NCBI RefSeq assembly: GCF_004118155.1
Contig: NZ_SAIQ01000005.1
Location: 124,001-188,000 of the forward strand
Source of the DNA: Edaphocola flava
GTDB lineage: Bacteria; Bacteroidota; Bacteroidia; Chitinophagales; Chitinophagaceae
Length of the DNA stretch: 64,000 bases
Reading direction: 5' to 3'
The position numbers and the translations under genes were made by a program. The notes under the pieces were generated by a model. It saw nothing but the letters and a program-made list of their open reading frames with translations, ran no database searches and was not told where the DNA came from. Below are positions 35,350 to 45,282 of this stretch, piece after piece (the stretch's first letter is position 1; the number at the start of each line of letters is the position of its first letter).

Positions 35350-35673
35350 TTATTCAGCATTTAAGGCAACTTCTAGTACGGTAGGTTGTCCTGTTGGCGG
35401 ATTCCCTTCCTTAGACGGTTCAGGGTTTGCAAGACATTTAATGATGGTGCCCCAACCAACTATTCCATGTTCGCCAAAAATAGCAACCGTCTGTCCTTCT
35501 TTAGGACTATCTCCATTTGCAGCCATACAGGGATCAGAACTGGTATTATGACAAGTCACAATTTTAGTGTTACCTGAACCTTTGTCCCAACTTTGAGGAG
35601 TGTAACTCATCCAGGCACCTGCAAAACTTGTCGTTCCTAAAACGGAAAGACATAATAAAATCAATTTTTTCAT
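35350..35673 (-). CDS. Small secreted Cys-containing protein, unknown function
   Basis: 107 residues with a signal peptide (MKKLILLCLSVLGTTSFAG). The mature part (about 88 residues) has three Cys (near residues 41, 49 and about 80) and several Gly/Trp residues, and I do not recognise its family. It lies 93 bp upstream of the exported CxxC protein on the same strand, so the pair may share a transcript. An exported thioredoxin-like partner next to a Cys-rich small protein suggests a redox or maturation link, which is inference only. Confidence 0.6.
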   Translation of the reverse strand: MKKLILLCLSVLGTTSFAGAWMSYTPQSWDKGSGNTKIVTCHNTSSDPCMAANGDSPKEGQTVAIFGEHGIVGWGTIIKCLANPEPSKEGNPPTGQPTVLEVALNAE

Positions 35674-36004
35674 TGTAGTTATAATTTTTTATAGGTAATA
35701 AATGTTCACCAACAGCAGACTTAAAAATTTTTTCAAATTCCAACCGGTATATTCTTTCTTGCGCTTATTTGCTAAAGTGCCCCGAGTGTTCTAAGTAAAT
35801 TGTTAGCTATACTACATTGTTGCAACACATGTAATACAAAGTAAAAATGAAGATAATTTTCAACATAAAAACAATTTTACCCACATATTTGTAAAAAAAT
35901 ATATTAAAAAATGAGTAACAGAAGAAAATAATCAATTATGGATATTATAAAAAGGCGCTGCAAGAATATTGCAGCGCCTTTTTATAATTCTTTAAATAGC
36001 AAGA
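35674..36004. other. 331-bp AT-rich intergenic region
   Basis: It contains the upstream control region of the small secreted gene and, near the right end, the terminator of the DUF1345 gene. No convincing gene or repeat was seen. Confidence 0.6.
35949..35986. terminator. Strong terminator hairpin
   Basis: Perfect 15-bp stem AAAAAGGCGCTGCAA/TTGCAGCGCCTTTTT with a GAATA loop, flanked by A and T runs on both sides. It ends the DUF1345 transcript. Confidence 0.9.
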
Positions 36005-36676
36005 TTACATCAATCCCGCAATAAGGTTGATCGAAAGTGCAACGATAAAGGTGTTGAACCCGAATGCCAGCAGGCAGTGAAACAATACCAGTATCCTCAT
36101 TTTTTTATCTGTTACAGAAACATCAGATACCTGGAAAGTCATACCGTTGACAAAAGAAAAATACGCAAAGTCCAGATAGTCTGGATGCTCCTCTTCCGGG
36201 AACTGAAGCCCTTTCTGTATATGCTTGTCTTTTTCCGATACCGGCTGGTAATAAGCATGAGCATAGTGAATAGTAAATAGGGTATGAAACAGCGTCCAGG
36301 ACAGCAATAACCCGCCGAAACCAATAATGATATTCCGGGTATCCTGCTCCGGATTGGTGATCGTTTTTTGTGTAAAAAGAAGGAGTATAATAGCCAGCGA
36401 AGCCAGTATCAGCGCCACTGCCAGCATAAAAATAACTGGAGTGTTGGTGTTTAAAACCTGTACCTCCTGTCGGATCTGTTTACTATCGATAGAGAAAAAT
36501 GTAATCCAGAAAAGAACAATACTGCTCAGGCAGAATACATCCCAACCCACGAGAATATTAAATACCCAGGCTTTACTGGTCTGCCAGAACAATGCAGTAA
36601 TGAGGCCACCCAGTACTATGCCTAAGGCCAGCTTAGGAGCTATATGTATGCGGTTGAAAGGTTGGATCAGGGACAT
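36005..36676 (-). CDS. DUF1345 membrane protein
   Basis: 223 residues with five to six predicted membrane spans. TLFHTLFTIHYAHAYY and the DYLDFAYFSFVNGMTFQVSDV block are the family signature. Function unknown. It is downstream of the SUF-type genes on the same strand (21 bp). Confidence 0.87.
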   Translation of the reverse strand: MSLIQPFNRIHIAPKLALGIVLGGLITALFWQTSKAWVFNILVGWDVFCLSSIVLFWITFFSIDSKQIRQEVQVLNTNTPVIFMLAVALILASLAIILLLFTQKTITNPEQDTRNIIIGFGGLLLSWTLFHTLFTIHYAHAYYQPVSEKDKHIQKGLQFPEEEHPDYLDFAYFSFVNGMTFQVSDVSVTDKKMRILVLFHCLLAFGFNTFIVALSINLIAGLM

Positions 36677-36697
36677 TAGCCGGTTGTTTCGGCTAAA

Positions 36698-37003
36698 TTA
36701 CAAAAATCCCAGTTCTAGTTTTGCCTCTTCGCTCATCATATCTTTAGTCCATGGCGGATCGAAGGTAAGCTGTACATGTACATCTTTCACCTCTTCAATG
36801 GCTTCCACTTTCTGCTGCACTTCAAATATAATATCACCGGCAACAGGACAGGCAGGCGCCGTCAGGGTCATTGTGATCTGTACCCCATTATTTTCATTAA
36901 TACTGATATCGTACACCAGCCCCAGTTCAAAAATATTAACCGGGATCTCGGGATCATGTACCGTATGCAATACCTCTATAATTTTATCTTTCAGCGTTCC
37001 CAT
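36698..37003 (-). CDS. DUF59/SUF-type Fe-S cluster assembly protein
   Basis: 101 residues with the MIP18/DUF59 features DPEIPVNIFELGLVYD and TAPACPVAG (conserved Cys). These proteins help insert or mature Fe-S clusters. It starts 3 bp before the sufE stop, so they are adjacent in one operon. Confidence 0.9.
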   Translation of the reverse strand: MGTLKDKIIEVLHTVHDPEIPVNIFELGLVYDISINENNGVQITMTLTAPACPVAGDIIFEVQQKVEAIEEVKDVHVQLTFDPPWTKDMMSEEAKLELGFL

Positions 37004-37006
37004 ATC

Positions 37007-37423
37007 TTATTTGTTATACAGTGCTACTGCATATAATTTCATTTGTTTCAACATAGACAGTAATCCGTTCGAGCGGGTAGGCGACAAGTGGCTTTTCAGA
37101 CCTATTTTGTCAATAAAGTAAATATCTGTTTCCGCAATTTCCTTAGGGCTATGACCACTCAGTACCTCAATCATCATACCTACCAGACCTTTGGTGATGA
37201 TCGCATCACTATCGGCTGTAAAATTTATTTTACCATCTGAGAAATCAGCATGCAGCCATACCTTAGACTGACAGCCTTTAATCAGATGATTTTCTGTTTT
37301 ATACTGCTCATCGATCAGAGGCAATTCCTTGCCCAGCTCAATGATATGCTCATATTTTTCCATCCAGTCATCATAAAAAGCAAACTCTTCTATGATGGCG
37401 TCTTGTTTCTCGTTAATGGTCAT
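37007..37423 (-). CDS. sufE: SufE-family cysteine desulfurase sulfur acceptor
   Basis: 138 residues from the ATG at 37423; an upstream in-frame start would add 28 residues not typical of SufE. The active Cys is in LIKGCQSKVWL, followed by IFFTADSDA-like KINFTADSDAIITKGLVG and LSPTRSNGL. It takes sulfur from SufS for Fe-S cluster assembly. The DUF59 gene follows directly. Confidence 0.9.
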   Translation of the reverse strand: MTINEKQDAIIEEFAFYDDWMEKYEHIIELGKELPLIDEQYKTENHLIKGCQSKVWLHADFSDGKINFTADSDAIITKGLVGMMIEVLSGHSPKEIAETDIYFIDKIGLKSHLSPTRSNGLLSMLKQMKLYAVALYNK

Positions 37424-37548
37424 ATTGGTAATTTCAGAATGCAAAATTAGGTCAAAAAAGCGCTCAGTACTGATAAATTTATGTTGTAGGGCCATATTCA
37501 GGATCAATGTTTTTACATTTCCCTTAATTTAGCGTCAAATCCGGTACG

Positions 37549-38790
37549 ATGAAGAAGATATTGATATTTGCCGCGGCCCTCATGAGTATTGCACCGATGG
37601 CCTGTAAAGCACAAAAACCGCAATACGAATATAAAGGTGATAATGCTTCGGGTGTTAATAGCCCCGGTGGCAGACCAGCCCTGGTGGTACAAACAGGTGC
37701 AGAGCGGTTCAGTGCATACCTGCCCTTGCTCAAAGGTAAGCGTGTAGCTGTGTTGGTCAATCAGACCTCAGCGGTGGGTGCAGAACTATTGCCGGATGCA
37801 CTGTTGCGCCAGGGTGTAAAAGTCGTTACCATCTTCTCTCCGGAGCATGGTTTCCGGGGCAATGCCGATGCCGGAGCACATGTCAAAAGCGGTGTCGATA
37901 CCCGCACCGGCCTGACGGTTATCTCCCTGTACGGCGACAATAAAAAACCAAAACCAGAGCAGCTCAAAGATATTGATGTAGTTATTTATGATCTGCAGGA
38001 TGTAGGCGTACGTTTTTATACATACATCTCTTCCCTCGAATACCTGCTGGAAGCCTGTGGCGAGCAGCAAAAAGAAGTGATTGTCCTGGACCGGCCTAAT
38101 CCATTGGGTAATATTGTAGACGGACCTGTATTACAATCTAAATTTCGCTCATTTGTAGGCATGCAATCCATTCCGATAATTTATGGTATGACCCCGGGAG
38201 AATATGCAAAAATGCTCATTGGAGAAGGTTGGGTGAAGGCTAAAAACGTACGCCTGACTGTAATTCCATGTGCTAATTATACCCATAAAACCCTGTACCG
38301 CCTGCCGGTAGCCCCATCTCCCAATCTGAAAAATATGGCCGCCATTTATCTGTATCCTTCCTTGTGTTTGTTTGAAGGAACGCAGGTAAGTGTAGGGCGT
38401 GGTACAGATGCACCTTTTCAGCAATATGGCCATCCTGCATTGAAAAATTACACCTATAGCTTTGTGCCGAAGAGTGTAGAGGGTGCCAGTAATCCGCCAT
38501 TAAAAGGACAAACCTGCTATGGAGAACTGCTGGCTTCAGATGCCAATAGTGCTTATCGCCTTACTGAGAGCGGCTTTCAGCTGAAATGGTTGTTAAAAGC
38601 ATATCAGAACTACCCCGATAAAGCGAATTTCTTCAACAGCAATAACTTCTTCAGCAAGCTGGCCGGTACAGACCAGTTGCAGGAGCAGATCAAAAAAGGA
38701 ATGTCCGAAGAAGCCATCAGGAAATCCTGGCAGGCCGACCTGGATAAATTCCGTTCGATCAGAGCAAAATATCTGTTGTACGAATCATAG
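37549..38790 (+). CDS. DUF1343 family protein, NamZ-like exo-beta-N-acetylmuramidase
   Basis: 413 residues with a signal peptide and possible lipobox near SIAPMACKAQ. DUF1343 motifs visible are VLVNQTSAVG, IFSPEHGFRG, DLQDVGVRFYTYISS, DRPNPLG and the VSVGRGTDAPFQ block. NamZ-type members release MurNAc from peptidoglycan fragments, so it may act in wall recycling on the periplasmic or outer side. Divergent from the sufE gene. Confidence 0.85.
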   Translation: MKKILIFAAALMSIAPMACKAQKPQYEYKGDNASGVNSPGGRPALVVQTGAERFSAYLPLLKGKRVAVLVNQTSAVGAELLPDALLRQGVKVVTIFSPEHGFRGNADAGAHVKSGVDTRTGLTVISLYGDNKKPKPEQLKDIDVVIYDLQDVGVRFYTYISSLEYLLEACGEQQKEVIVLDRPNPLGNIVDGPVLQSKFRSFVGMQSIPIIYGMTPGEYAKMLIGEGWVKAKNVRLTVIPCANYTHKTLYRLPVAPSPNLKNMAAIYLYPSLCLFEGTQVSVGRGTDAPFQQYGHPALKNYTYSFVPKSVEGASNPPLKGQTCYGELLASDANSAYRLTESGFQLKWLLKAYQNYPDKANFFNSNNFFSKLAGTDQLQEQIKKGMSEEAIRKSWQADLDKFRSIRAKYLLYES

Positions 38791-38816
38791 GATCGTATAA
38801 TGTTTTATTAATATTC

Positions 38817-38850
38817 AAGCCTGTCAGCCTATATATGCTGATAGGCTTTT
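38817..38850 (+). terminator. Terminator after the DUF1343 gene
   Basis: 12-bp stem (38817-38828 with 38837-38848, one G-U pair) and a T-run. The argS -7 box begins 7 bp further on. Confidence 0.8.
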
Positions 38851-38856
38851 TTACTG

Positions 38857-38864
38857 TACCTTTG
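38857..38864 (+). promoter_or_regulatory. Probable -7 box of argS
   Basis: TACCTTTG matches TAnnTTTG; no clear TTTG at -33. Expected transcription start near 38869, shortly before the argS start codons. Confidence 0.5.
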
Positions 38865-38890
38865 CAGCCAATCTAATGGTAAAACAATTT

Positions 38891-40678
38891 ATGATGAAAT
38901 CTCTGGCAGAACAGGTGAAAGTATTGGCAACAGGGGCATTACAGTCCTTGTTTCCCGAAGCAAACATTCAGGAAAAAGATGTTTTGGTGAATGAAACCAA
39001 ACCCGAATTCAAAGGTGACTACACCGTTGTATTATTCCCGTTTGTAAAAGCACTCCGACAAAATCCGGTGGCTTTGGGCAATGCTGTAGGCGCTTACCTG
39101 GTAGAGCATCATGAGCTGTTTACCGCACACGAAACCGTATCCGGATTTCTGAACCTGAGCATTGCAGATGCTTACTGGGCGGGATTTCTTAAGTCTTATG
39201 TACTGACCGATGCCCTGAAAGCACAGGCCGCAGCGCAGAAAAAAGTTATGGTGGAGTACTCTTCTCCCAACACCAATAAACCATTGCATCTGGGTCACCT
39301 GAGAAATAACTTCCTGGGTATAGCCGTAGCCAATATGCTGGAAGCAGCAGGCGAAGATGTGGTTAAAACCTGCGTGGTAAATGATCGTGGTGTGCATATC
39401 TGTAAAAGTATGATCGCATGGCAATTGTTCGGAGAAAACAGTACTCCCGAGCAGGCAGGTGTAAAGGGCGATCATTTTGTAGGTGATTTCTATGTGAAAT
39501 TTAATGATGAGCATAAGCGCCAGATCAAAGAACTGATGGCCGGTGGTATGGAAGAAAAGCAAGCCGAGCAGGAAGCACCGATCATGAAAGCTACACAGCA
39601 AATGCTGGTAGACTGGGAAGCGGGGAAGCCGGAGGTGATCGAATTGTGGAAGAAAATGAACGGTTGGGTGTATGAAGGATTCGATACTACTTACAAGGCT
39701 ATTGGCAGCACCTTCGATAAGGTATATTATGAAAGCAATACCTATCTGCTGGGCAAGGACCTGGTAGAAGAAGGCCTGGACAAAGGTGTTTTCTATCAGA
39801 AAGAGGATGGCAGTGTATGGATCGATCTTACTGCAGACGGTTTGGACGAAAAACTGGTGAGAAGAAAAGACGGTACCTCCGTTTATATCACCCAGGACAT
39901 TGGTCTGGCAGTAGAGAAACAAAAAGAATACGGAATTGATGAGAGTATATATGTAGTAGGAGATGAGCAGAATTACCACTTTAAGGTACTGAAGCTGATC
40001 TGCCAGAAACTGGGCCTGCCGGCAGCAGATGGTATTTACCACCTCAGCTACGGTATGGTTGAGTTGCCAACCGGTAAAATGAAAAGTCGTGAAGGTACCG
40101 TAGTGGATGCCGATGACCTGGTTGCTGAAATGGTACGCCTCGCACAGGAGCAGACAGAGGCTTCCGGTAAGACAGATGGGTTTGATGCCGAAGAGCTGGT
40201 AAGCCTGTATGAAATGATTGGGCTTGGTGCACTGAAATTCTACCTGCTGCGTGTAGAACCTAAAAAGAAAATGATCTTCAATCCGGAAGAGTCTATTGAC
40301 CTGCACGGATTCACCGCAACCTTTATCCAATATGCTCATGCGCGTATCCGCTCCGTATTAAGAAAAGGGGAGTATACAGGACAGGACCTGAATTTCAGCA
40401 TCGATAGCCTGCAGAGCGAAGAGCGCGCCTTATTGATCCACCTGGAGCAGTATGCAGCAGTGTTGCAGGAATCGGCAAGAGCCTTTAATCCTGGGGCCTT
40501 ATGTAACTACAGCTTTAAGCTGGCACAATTGTTCAATACGTTCTATGACAAGTGCAGCATCGCTAAGGCCGATACCGAAGCACAGAAGCAAATGCGTATG
40601 CGTATGGCCGCTTTCACTGCAGATACACTCAAGCATGCACTGAGCCTTCTGGGGATCAATGTACCGGAGAAAATGTAA
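38891..40678 (+). CDS. argS: Arginyl-tRNA synthetase
   Basis: About 595 residues. HIGH-like SSPNTNKPLHLGHLR, the KMSK-like GKMKSREG and a C-terminal DALR anticodon domain ending in a short tail with GINVPEKM are present. It charges tRNA-Arg. Start codons at 38876, 38891 and 38894 are in frame; the later ATG pair is chosen because the -7 box lies close to the first one. The earlier ATG would give 600 residues. Confidence 0.95.
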   Translation: MMKSLAEQVKVLATGALQSLFPEANIQEKDVLVNETKPEFKGDYTVVLFPFVKALRQNPVALGNAVGAYLVEHHELFTAHETVSGFLNLSIADAYWAGFLKSYVLTDALKAQAAAQKKVMVEYSSPNTNKPLHLGHLRNNFLGIAVANMLEAAGEDVVKTCVVNDRGVHICKSMIAWQLFGENSTPEQAGVKGDHFVGDFYVKFNDEHKRQIKELMAGGMEEKQAEQEAPIMKATQQMLVDWEAGKPEVIELWKKMNGWVYEGFDTTYKAIGSTFDKVYYESNTYLLGKDLVEEGLDKGVFYQKEDGSVWIDLTADGLDEKLVRRKDGTSVYITQDIGLAVEKQKEYGIDESIYVVGDEQNYHFKVLKLICQKLGLPAADGIYHLSYGMVELPTGKMKSREGTVVDADDLVAEMVRLAQEQTEASGKTDGFDAEELVSLYEMIGLGALKFYLLRVEPKKKMIFNPEESIDLHGFTATFIQYAHARIRSVLRKGEYTGQDLNFSIDSLQSEERALLIHLEQYAAVLQESARAFNPGALCNYSFKLAQLFNTFYDKCSIAKADTEAQKQMRMRMAAFTADTLKHALSLLGINVPEKM

Positions 40679-40698
40679 TATCCTGACACATAATTATT

Positions 40699-40740
40699 AA
40701 AAGCAGATAGGGCAGCTAATGGTTGCCCTATCTGCTTTTT
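40699..40740 (+). terminator. Terminator after argS
   Basis: Perfect 16-bp arms AAAAGCAGATAGGGCA (40699-40714) with complement 40724-40739, then T. Confidence 0.85.
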
Positions 40741-40858
40741 GTACTTAATGCTACGTAATATTTATCTTTTCTATAAATTTTAATATTTTTGATATATTGT
40801 AATTTTTATTGTATCATTGTATAGAATATTTTTATAGTGAATCTTATTTCTTATAACG

Positions 40859-42460
40859 ATGGAAAATACTACGAACCACGAAGTACCACAAACGGATGCA
40901 CCTAACGTTAATGAAACCATCTGGGACCGAATAGAATGTGACGGTAAAGATTTTTGCAAACTGGATGACAATGGAAATCTGATATTAATGGCCTCTGCAC
41001 ACTTTCCCGAGCGCGTATTGGCTAGTGTCAATGATGATAATATCCAGACCGTTGTGCATGCCTTATCGGAAAAATTCAAAGAAGTGCTGAACAGGGCGGA
41101 GGAGCTGAAGAAAGAATTCGAACAACAGGAAGAAGTGGTCAAACTGCAGGGGAAAGTGCAGCGACTAAAAAGCTACCTGATGAATGCTAATGCAATCGGG
41201 AATTATACACCACTGTTTCAGTTCCTGGAGAGCAGGGAGGCAGAGATTGCACAGCAATTAAAAAATAATGAAACCATACGGCAATTGCTGGTGAATAAAG
41301 CACAAGAGCTGAAGGAATCGACAGAGTGGAAAACAACCACAGAAGCATTCCGGCAGATCATTGAAGACTGGAAGCATGCACCGTATATAGATAAAGAAAT
41401 TAATGACGGCTTCTGGGATCAGATCGAACAGGCCAGAAATCACTTCTATGAGCGCAAGCGTGCACACCAGGAAGACCTGGAGCGGGAGATGATGCAAAAC
41501 CTGGACCTGAAACTGGAGATCTGTGAGCAGGCCGAAGCACTAAGCTTATCCGAAGACTGGAAGCAGACTTCTGAGGTATATAAGCAACTGATGGAACGCT
41601 GGAAAACCATCGGGAGAGTAGCTACCGTTGAGAAAAACGAGGAATTATGGAATCGTTTTCTGAACGCTAAAAATGCCTTCTTCGACCGTAAATCCGGCCA
41701 CCAGGAGCAGATCCACCATGAACAGGAAGCGAATTATGCTGCCAAACTGAGACTGGTAGAACAGGCAGAAGCCCTGAGAGAGAGCACAGACTGGAAAGAA
41801 ACATCGGCCAAATATGCCGCCATACTAGACGAGTGGAAATCGATCGGTAAAGTGCCTTACGAAAAGGCTGATGAAATCTGGGATCGTATGCAGGCTGCAA
41901 AAGACCAGTTCTTTAACGCAAAACGGCAACATACAGAAGAATTCAAAGTAGGACTGGAAGATAATTATGCTCAGAAGAAAGCACTTGTAGAACGCATTGA
42001 GACCATCAAGCAGTCTAACAACTGGCGTGATGTAACAGCAGAAATCAATGAGCTGATGAGCACCTGGAAGACCATCGGTCCGATACCAAGAGAGTACGGA
42101 GATTCTTTGTGGGAGCAATTTATTGCGGCCAGACAATTCTTCTTCAAACGCAAGGATGATGATCGTGAAGTACGTAAAAACCGATTCGTGCAGCAGATAC
42201 AAAACCGACTGCAGCAAAGTCGTCAGTTCCTGGCTACAATCGAAGAGGAACTGAGAGAGGAAGAGTCTAAACTGGCGGAATTCAATGATATCCTTTCCCA
42301 GAATACAGAAGAAGATGCCAAGGATGTAGAGATCAAACAGAACCTGCGCAACCTGGTAGGACAGATCGAAAAACGCATCCCTGCCAGAAAGCATAAAATA
42401 GATGAAGTAAAACTGCAGATCGAAGAACTGGAGCAGAAGCTGCAGGAAAACGAACAATAG
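40859..42460 (+). CDS. DUF349 repeat protein
   Basis: 533 residues with a charged N-terminal region and four DUF349 repeats (about residues 145-460), each with a W-K/R-x5-6 ... W-K-x-I-G type helix pair and a conserved FFxRK or FYERK end. The C-terminal 70 residues are a coiled coil. Such proteins are cytoplasmic and of unknown function; some members have been linked to stress or nucleoid-related roles, but that cannot be shown here. Confidence 0.85.
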   Translation: MENTTNHEVPQTDAPNVNETIWDRIECDGKDFCKLDDNGNLILMASAHFPERVLASVNDDNIQTVVHALSEKFKEVLNRAEELKKEFEQQEEVVKLQGKVQRLKSYLMNANAIGNYTPLFQFLESREAEIAQQLKNNETIRQLLVNKAQELKESTEWKTTTEAFRQIIEDWKHAPYIDKEINDGFWDQIEQARNHFYERKRAHQEDLEREMMQNLDLKLEICEQAEALSLSEDWKQTSEVYKQLMERWKTIGRVATVEKNEELWNRFLNAKNAFFDRKSGHQEQIHHEQEANYAAKLRLVEQAEALRESTDWKETSAKYAAILDEWKSIGKVPYEKADEIWDRMQAAKDQFFNAKRQHTEEFKVGLEDNYAQKKALVERIETIKQSNNWRDVTAEINELMSTWKTIGPIPREYGDSLWEQFIAARQFFFKRKDDDREVRKNRFVQQIQNRLQQSRQFLATIEEELREEESKLAEFNDILSQNTEEDAKDVEIKQNLRNLVGQIEKRIPARKHKIDEVKLQIEELEQKLQENEQ

Positions 42461-42480
42461 CACTTTTTATATAATTTTTT

Positions 42481-42523
42481 AAAGGGGTCCGGTGATGCTG
42501 TAAGCATCACCGGACCCCTTTAA
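42481..42523 (+). terminator. Terminator after the DUF349 gene
   Basis: Perfect 18-bp arms (42481-42498 and 42504-42521) with a TGTAA loop, followed by T/A residues. Confidence 0.9.
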
Positions 42524-42585
42524 AAATATCTGCTTTATGGCCTTCAGATATAACATAAATCTATAGTACAGACCAAAAAAACACG

Positions 42586-42593
42586 TAATTTTG
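42586..42593 (+). promoter_or_regulatory. Possible -7 box of alaS
   Basis: TAATTTTG matches TAnnTTTG and lies 33 bp before the alaS start; no clear -33 box. Confidence 0.4.
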
Positions 42594-42625
42594 CCTCAAT
42601 TTTCAAAACTATCATTAAAACACAA

Positions 42626-45241
42626 ATGACCTCTTCTGAAATACGTCAACAGTTCCTGGATTTCTTTAAATCCAAACAACATACAATAGTTCCTTCTGCA
42701 CCGATCGTGGTAAAGAATGATCCTACGCTGATGTTTATCAATTCCGGTATGGCACCGTTCAAGGATTATTTCCTGGGCAATAAGCCAGCACCGCATAAGC
42801 GTATTGCCGATACTCAGAAATGTCTGCGTGTAAGCGGTAAGCATAATGACCTGGAAGAAGTGGGTGTAGATACCTACCACCACACCATGTTTGAAATGCT
42901 GGGTAACTGGAGCTTTGGTGACTATTTTAAGAAAGATGCCATTGCCTGGAGCTGGGAATTACTGACTGATGTATACAAGCTGGACAAAGACCGCCTGTAT
43001 GTAACCGTGTTTGAAGGGGATGAAAAAGAAGGGCTGCCTTTCGATCAGGAAGCTTATGATGAGTGGAAAAAATGGATTGCAGAAGATCGTATCCTGAAAG
43101 GAAATAAAAAAGATAACTTCTGGGAAATGGGTGATACCGGTCCTTGTGGCCCTTGTTCGGAGATCCATGTGGATTGCCGTACAGAGGAGGAGCGCAAGCA
43201 GGTAGATGGCGCCAGCCTGGTAAATGCTGATCATCCTCAGGTAATAGAAATCTGGAATAATGTATTCATGGAGTTCAGCCGCCTGAAAGACGGCAGCCTG
43301 CAGAAATTGCCGGCGCAGCATGTAGATACCGGTATGGGCTTTGAGCGCCTGGTACGCGTACTGCAGCAAAAACAAAGTAACTACGATACAGATGTATTCA
43401 CCGGTACTATTGCCGCGATTGAAAACATCTCCCGTAAAAAATATGATTTCAGCGACAGCAAAGAAGCTATTGCCTTCCGTGTGCTGAGCGACCATATCCG
43501 TACCATCTCCTTTACCGTTGCCGATGGTCAGCTGCCATCCAATACCGGTGCGGGATATGTGATCCGCCGCATTCTGCGTCGTGCAGTAAGATACTACTAC
43601 TCTTACCTGGATTATAAAGCACCGCTGTTATTCCAGTTGGTACCGGTAATCGCGACCCAGTTTGAGCAGGTATTCCCGGAGCTGAAGCAACAGGAAGAAT
43701 TTGTAACCCGTGTAATCAAAGAAGAGGAAGAAGCCTTCCTGCGTACGCTGGAGAAAGGTCTGAGAAAGATCGATGATATCATTACCAAAGAGCAGAACAG
43801 CAAAGTGATTGGTGGTAAAGAAGCATTTGAACTGTATGATACATACGGTTTCCCGATTGACCTTACCCGCCTGATCGCTTCTGAAAATGCGATGAATGTA
43901 GATGAGCCGGGCTTTGATGCAGAAATGAAAGAGCAGAAAGACCGTTCCCGCAAAGCTACTGCTATCGATGCAGAAGACTGGACTGTGGTGAATGAGGCAG
44001 AAAAAACGTCTTTCGTAGGTTATGATGACCTGAATATCGAAACAGAAGTAGTTAAATACAGAAAAGTAAAAGCAAAAAATAAAGAGCAATACCAGATCGT
44101 ACTGAAAAGTACTCCTTTCTATGCAGAGAGTGGTGGTCAGGTAGGAGACAGAGGGGTATTAACCTTCGGTAACGAAACGATAGAGGTAAGTGATACCAAA
44201 AAAGAGAACGACCTGATCATTCATTTTACGGATGTATTACCGGCGACTATTACCGGTCCTGTTACGGCTAAAGTAGATTTTGAAAAGCGCCTGCACACGA
44301 TGTACAACCACACGGCTACTCACCTGCTGCATGCTGCATTGAAAGAAGTACTGGGTAACCATGTGAATCAGAAAGGCTCCCTGGTAAATGAAGAAACCCT
44401 GCGTTTCGATATATCTCACTTTGCCAAAGTAACCGATGAGGAACTGAAATCGGTGATGAGTATCGTAAACCAGAAGATCCGTGAAAATATTCCGGTGGTG
44501 ATCAAGGAAATGCCTAAGGATGATGCGATCGCGCTGGGTGCAATGGCATTATTCGGAGAGAAATACGGAGACCTGGTACGTGTAGTAACCATCGATCCTG
44601 AATTCTCTGTAGAGCTTTGTGGTGGTACGCACGTAGGGGCAACCGGTATGATCGGTAGCTTTATCATTACTGCAGAATCAGCTGTGGCTGCGGGTGTACG
44701 CCGTATCGAAGCACTGACCGGTGGTGCGGCTTTCCGTTACCTGGCCGATAAAGTAGATCAGGCTAAATCGGTTGCTGAATTACTGAAAAGTAAAGATCCG
44801 ATCAAGTCTATCGAAAAATTACTGGAAGATAAAGCCGCCCTGGAAAAAAGGGTTGAGGCTTTTGAAAATAAAGAATTATCTGCCCTGTCTAAGACTTTGT
44901 CTGTACAGGCAGAAACCATCAATGGCGTACAGTTCCTTGGGCAGCATGTTGATGTATCTAATGGTGAAGCCTTGAAAAAGGTAGCCTTGGACATGAAGCT
45001 GCACCTGCAAAACTATCTGGTGGTACTGACCGCTAATATCGGTGGTAAACCATCTGTAGCCATTGCTATTGAAGATGGTCTGCTGAATGAGAAGGGATGG
45101 GATGCCGGCAAACTGATCAAACAGTATGTGGCACCATTAATCAAAGGCGGTGGCGGCGGACAGAAAGGTCTGGCAACTGCCGGAGGTCAGGATATCACTC
45201 AACTGCCAGCTGTAATTGAAGCAATCAAAAATATATTGTAA
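42626..45241 (+). CDS. alaS: Alanyl-tRNA synthetase
   Basis: 871 residues, the usual length. Motif 1/2 segments FINSGMAPFKDYFLG and GDTGPCGPCSEIH are seen. The editing-domain zinc motif HTATHLLHAAL and CGGTHVG are present, and the C-terminal Gly-rich GGGGGQKGLATAGG tail is that of the C-Ala domain. It charges tRNA-Ala and clears mischarged Ser/Gly. A hairpin follows before mqnE. Confidence 0.97.
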   Translation: MTSSEIRQQFLDFFKSKQHTIVPSAPIVVKNDPTLMFINSGMAPFKDYFLGNKPAPHKRIADTQKCLRVSGKHNDLEEVGVDTYHHTMFEMLGNWSFGDYFKKDAIAWSWELLTDVYKLDKDRLYVTVFEGDEKEGLPFDQEAYDEWKKWIAEDRILKGNKKDNFWEMGDTGPCGPCSEIHVDCRTEEERKQVDGASLVNADHPQVIEIWNNVFMEFSRLKDGSLQKLPAQHVDTGMGFERLVRVLQQKQSNYDTDVFTGTIAAIENISRKKYDFSDSKEAIAFRVLSDHIRTISFTVADGQLPSNTGAGYVIRRILRRAVRYYYSYLDYKAPLLFQLVPVIATQFEQVFPELKQQEEFVTRVIKEEEEAFLRTLEKGLRKIDDIITKEQNSKVIGGKEAFELYDTYGFPIDLTRLIASENAMNVDEPGFDAEMKEQKDRSRKATAIDAEDWTVVNEAEKTSFVGYDDLNIETEVVKYRKVKAKNKEQYQIVLKSTPFYAESGGQVGDRGVLTFGNETIEVSDTKKENDLIIHFTDVLPATITGPVTAKVDFEKRLHTMYNHTATHLLHAALKEVLGNHVNQKGSLVNEETLRFDISHFAKVTDEELKSVMSIVNQKIRENIPVVIKEMPKDDAIALGAMALFGEKYGDLVRVVTIDPEFSVELCGGTHVGATGMIGSFIITAESAVAAGVRRIEALTGGAAFRYLADKVDQAKSVAELLKSKDPIKSIEKLLEDKAALEKRVEAFENKELSALSKTLSVQAETINGVQFLGQHVDVSNGEALKKVALDMKLHLQNYLVVLTANIGGKPSVAIAIEDGLLNEKGWDAGKLIKQYVAPLIKGGGGGQKGLATAGGQDITQLPAVIEAIKNIL

Positions 45242-45246
45242 CAGAC

Positions 45247-45270
45247 AAGGGATGCTTGCATCCCTTTTTA
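45247..45270 (+). terminator. Short terminator or attenuator between alaS and mqnE
   Basis: AAGGGATG (45247-45254) with CATCCCTT (45259-45266) around CTTG, then TTTT, 17 bp before the mqnE start. Confidence 0.65.
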
Positions 45271-45282
45271 AAATAATAGTGT

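Noticed and set aside
39032-40339. Leftward open frame of 435 residues inside argS
   Set aside because: Long but antisense to the well-supported arginyl-tRNA synthetase; it is a by-product of codon bias.
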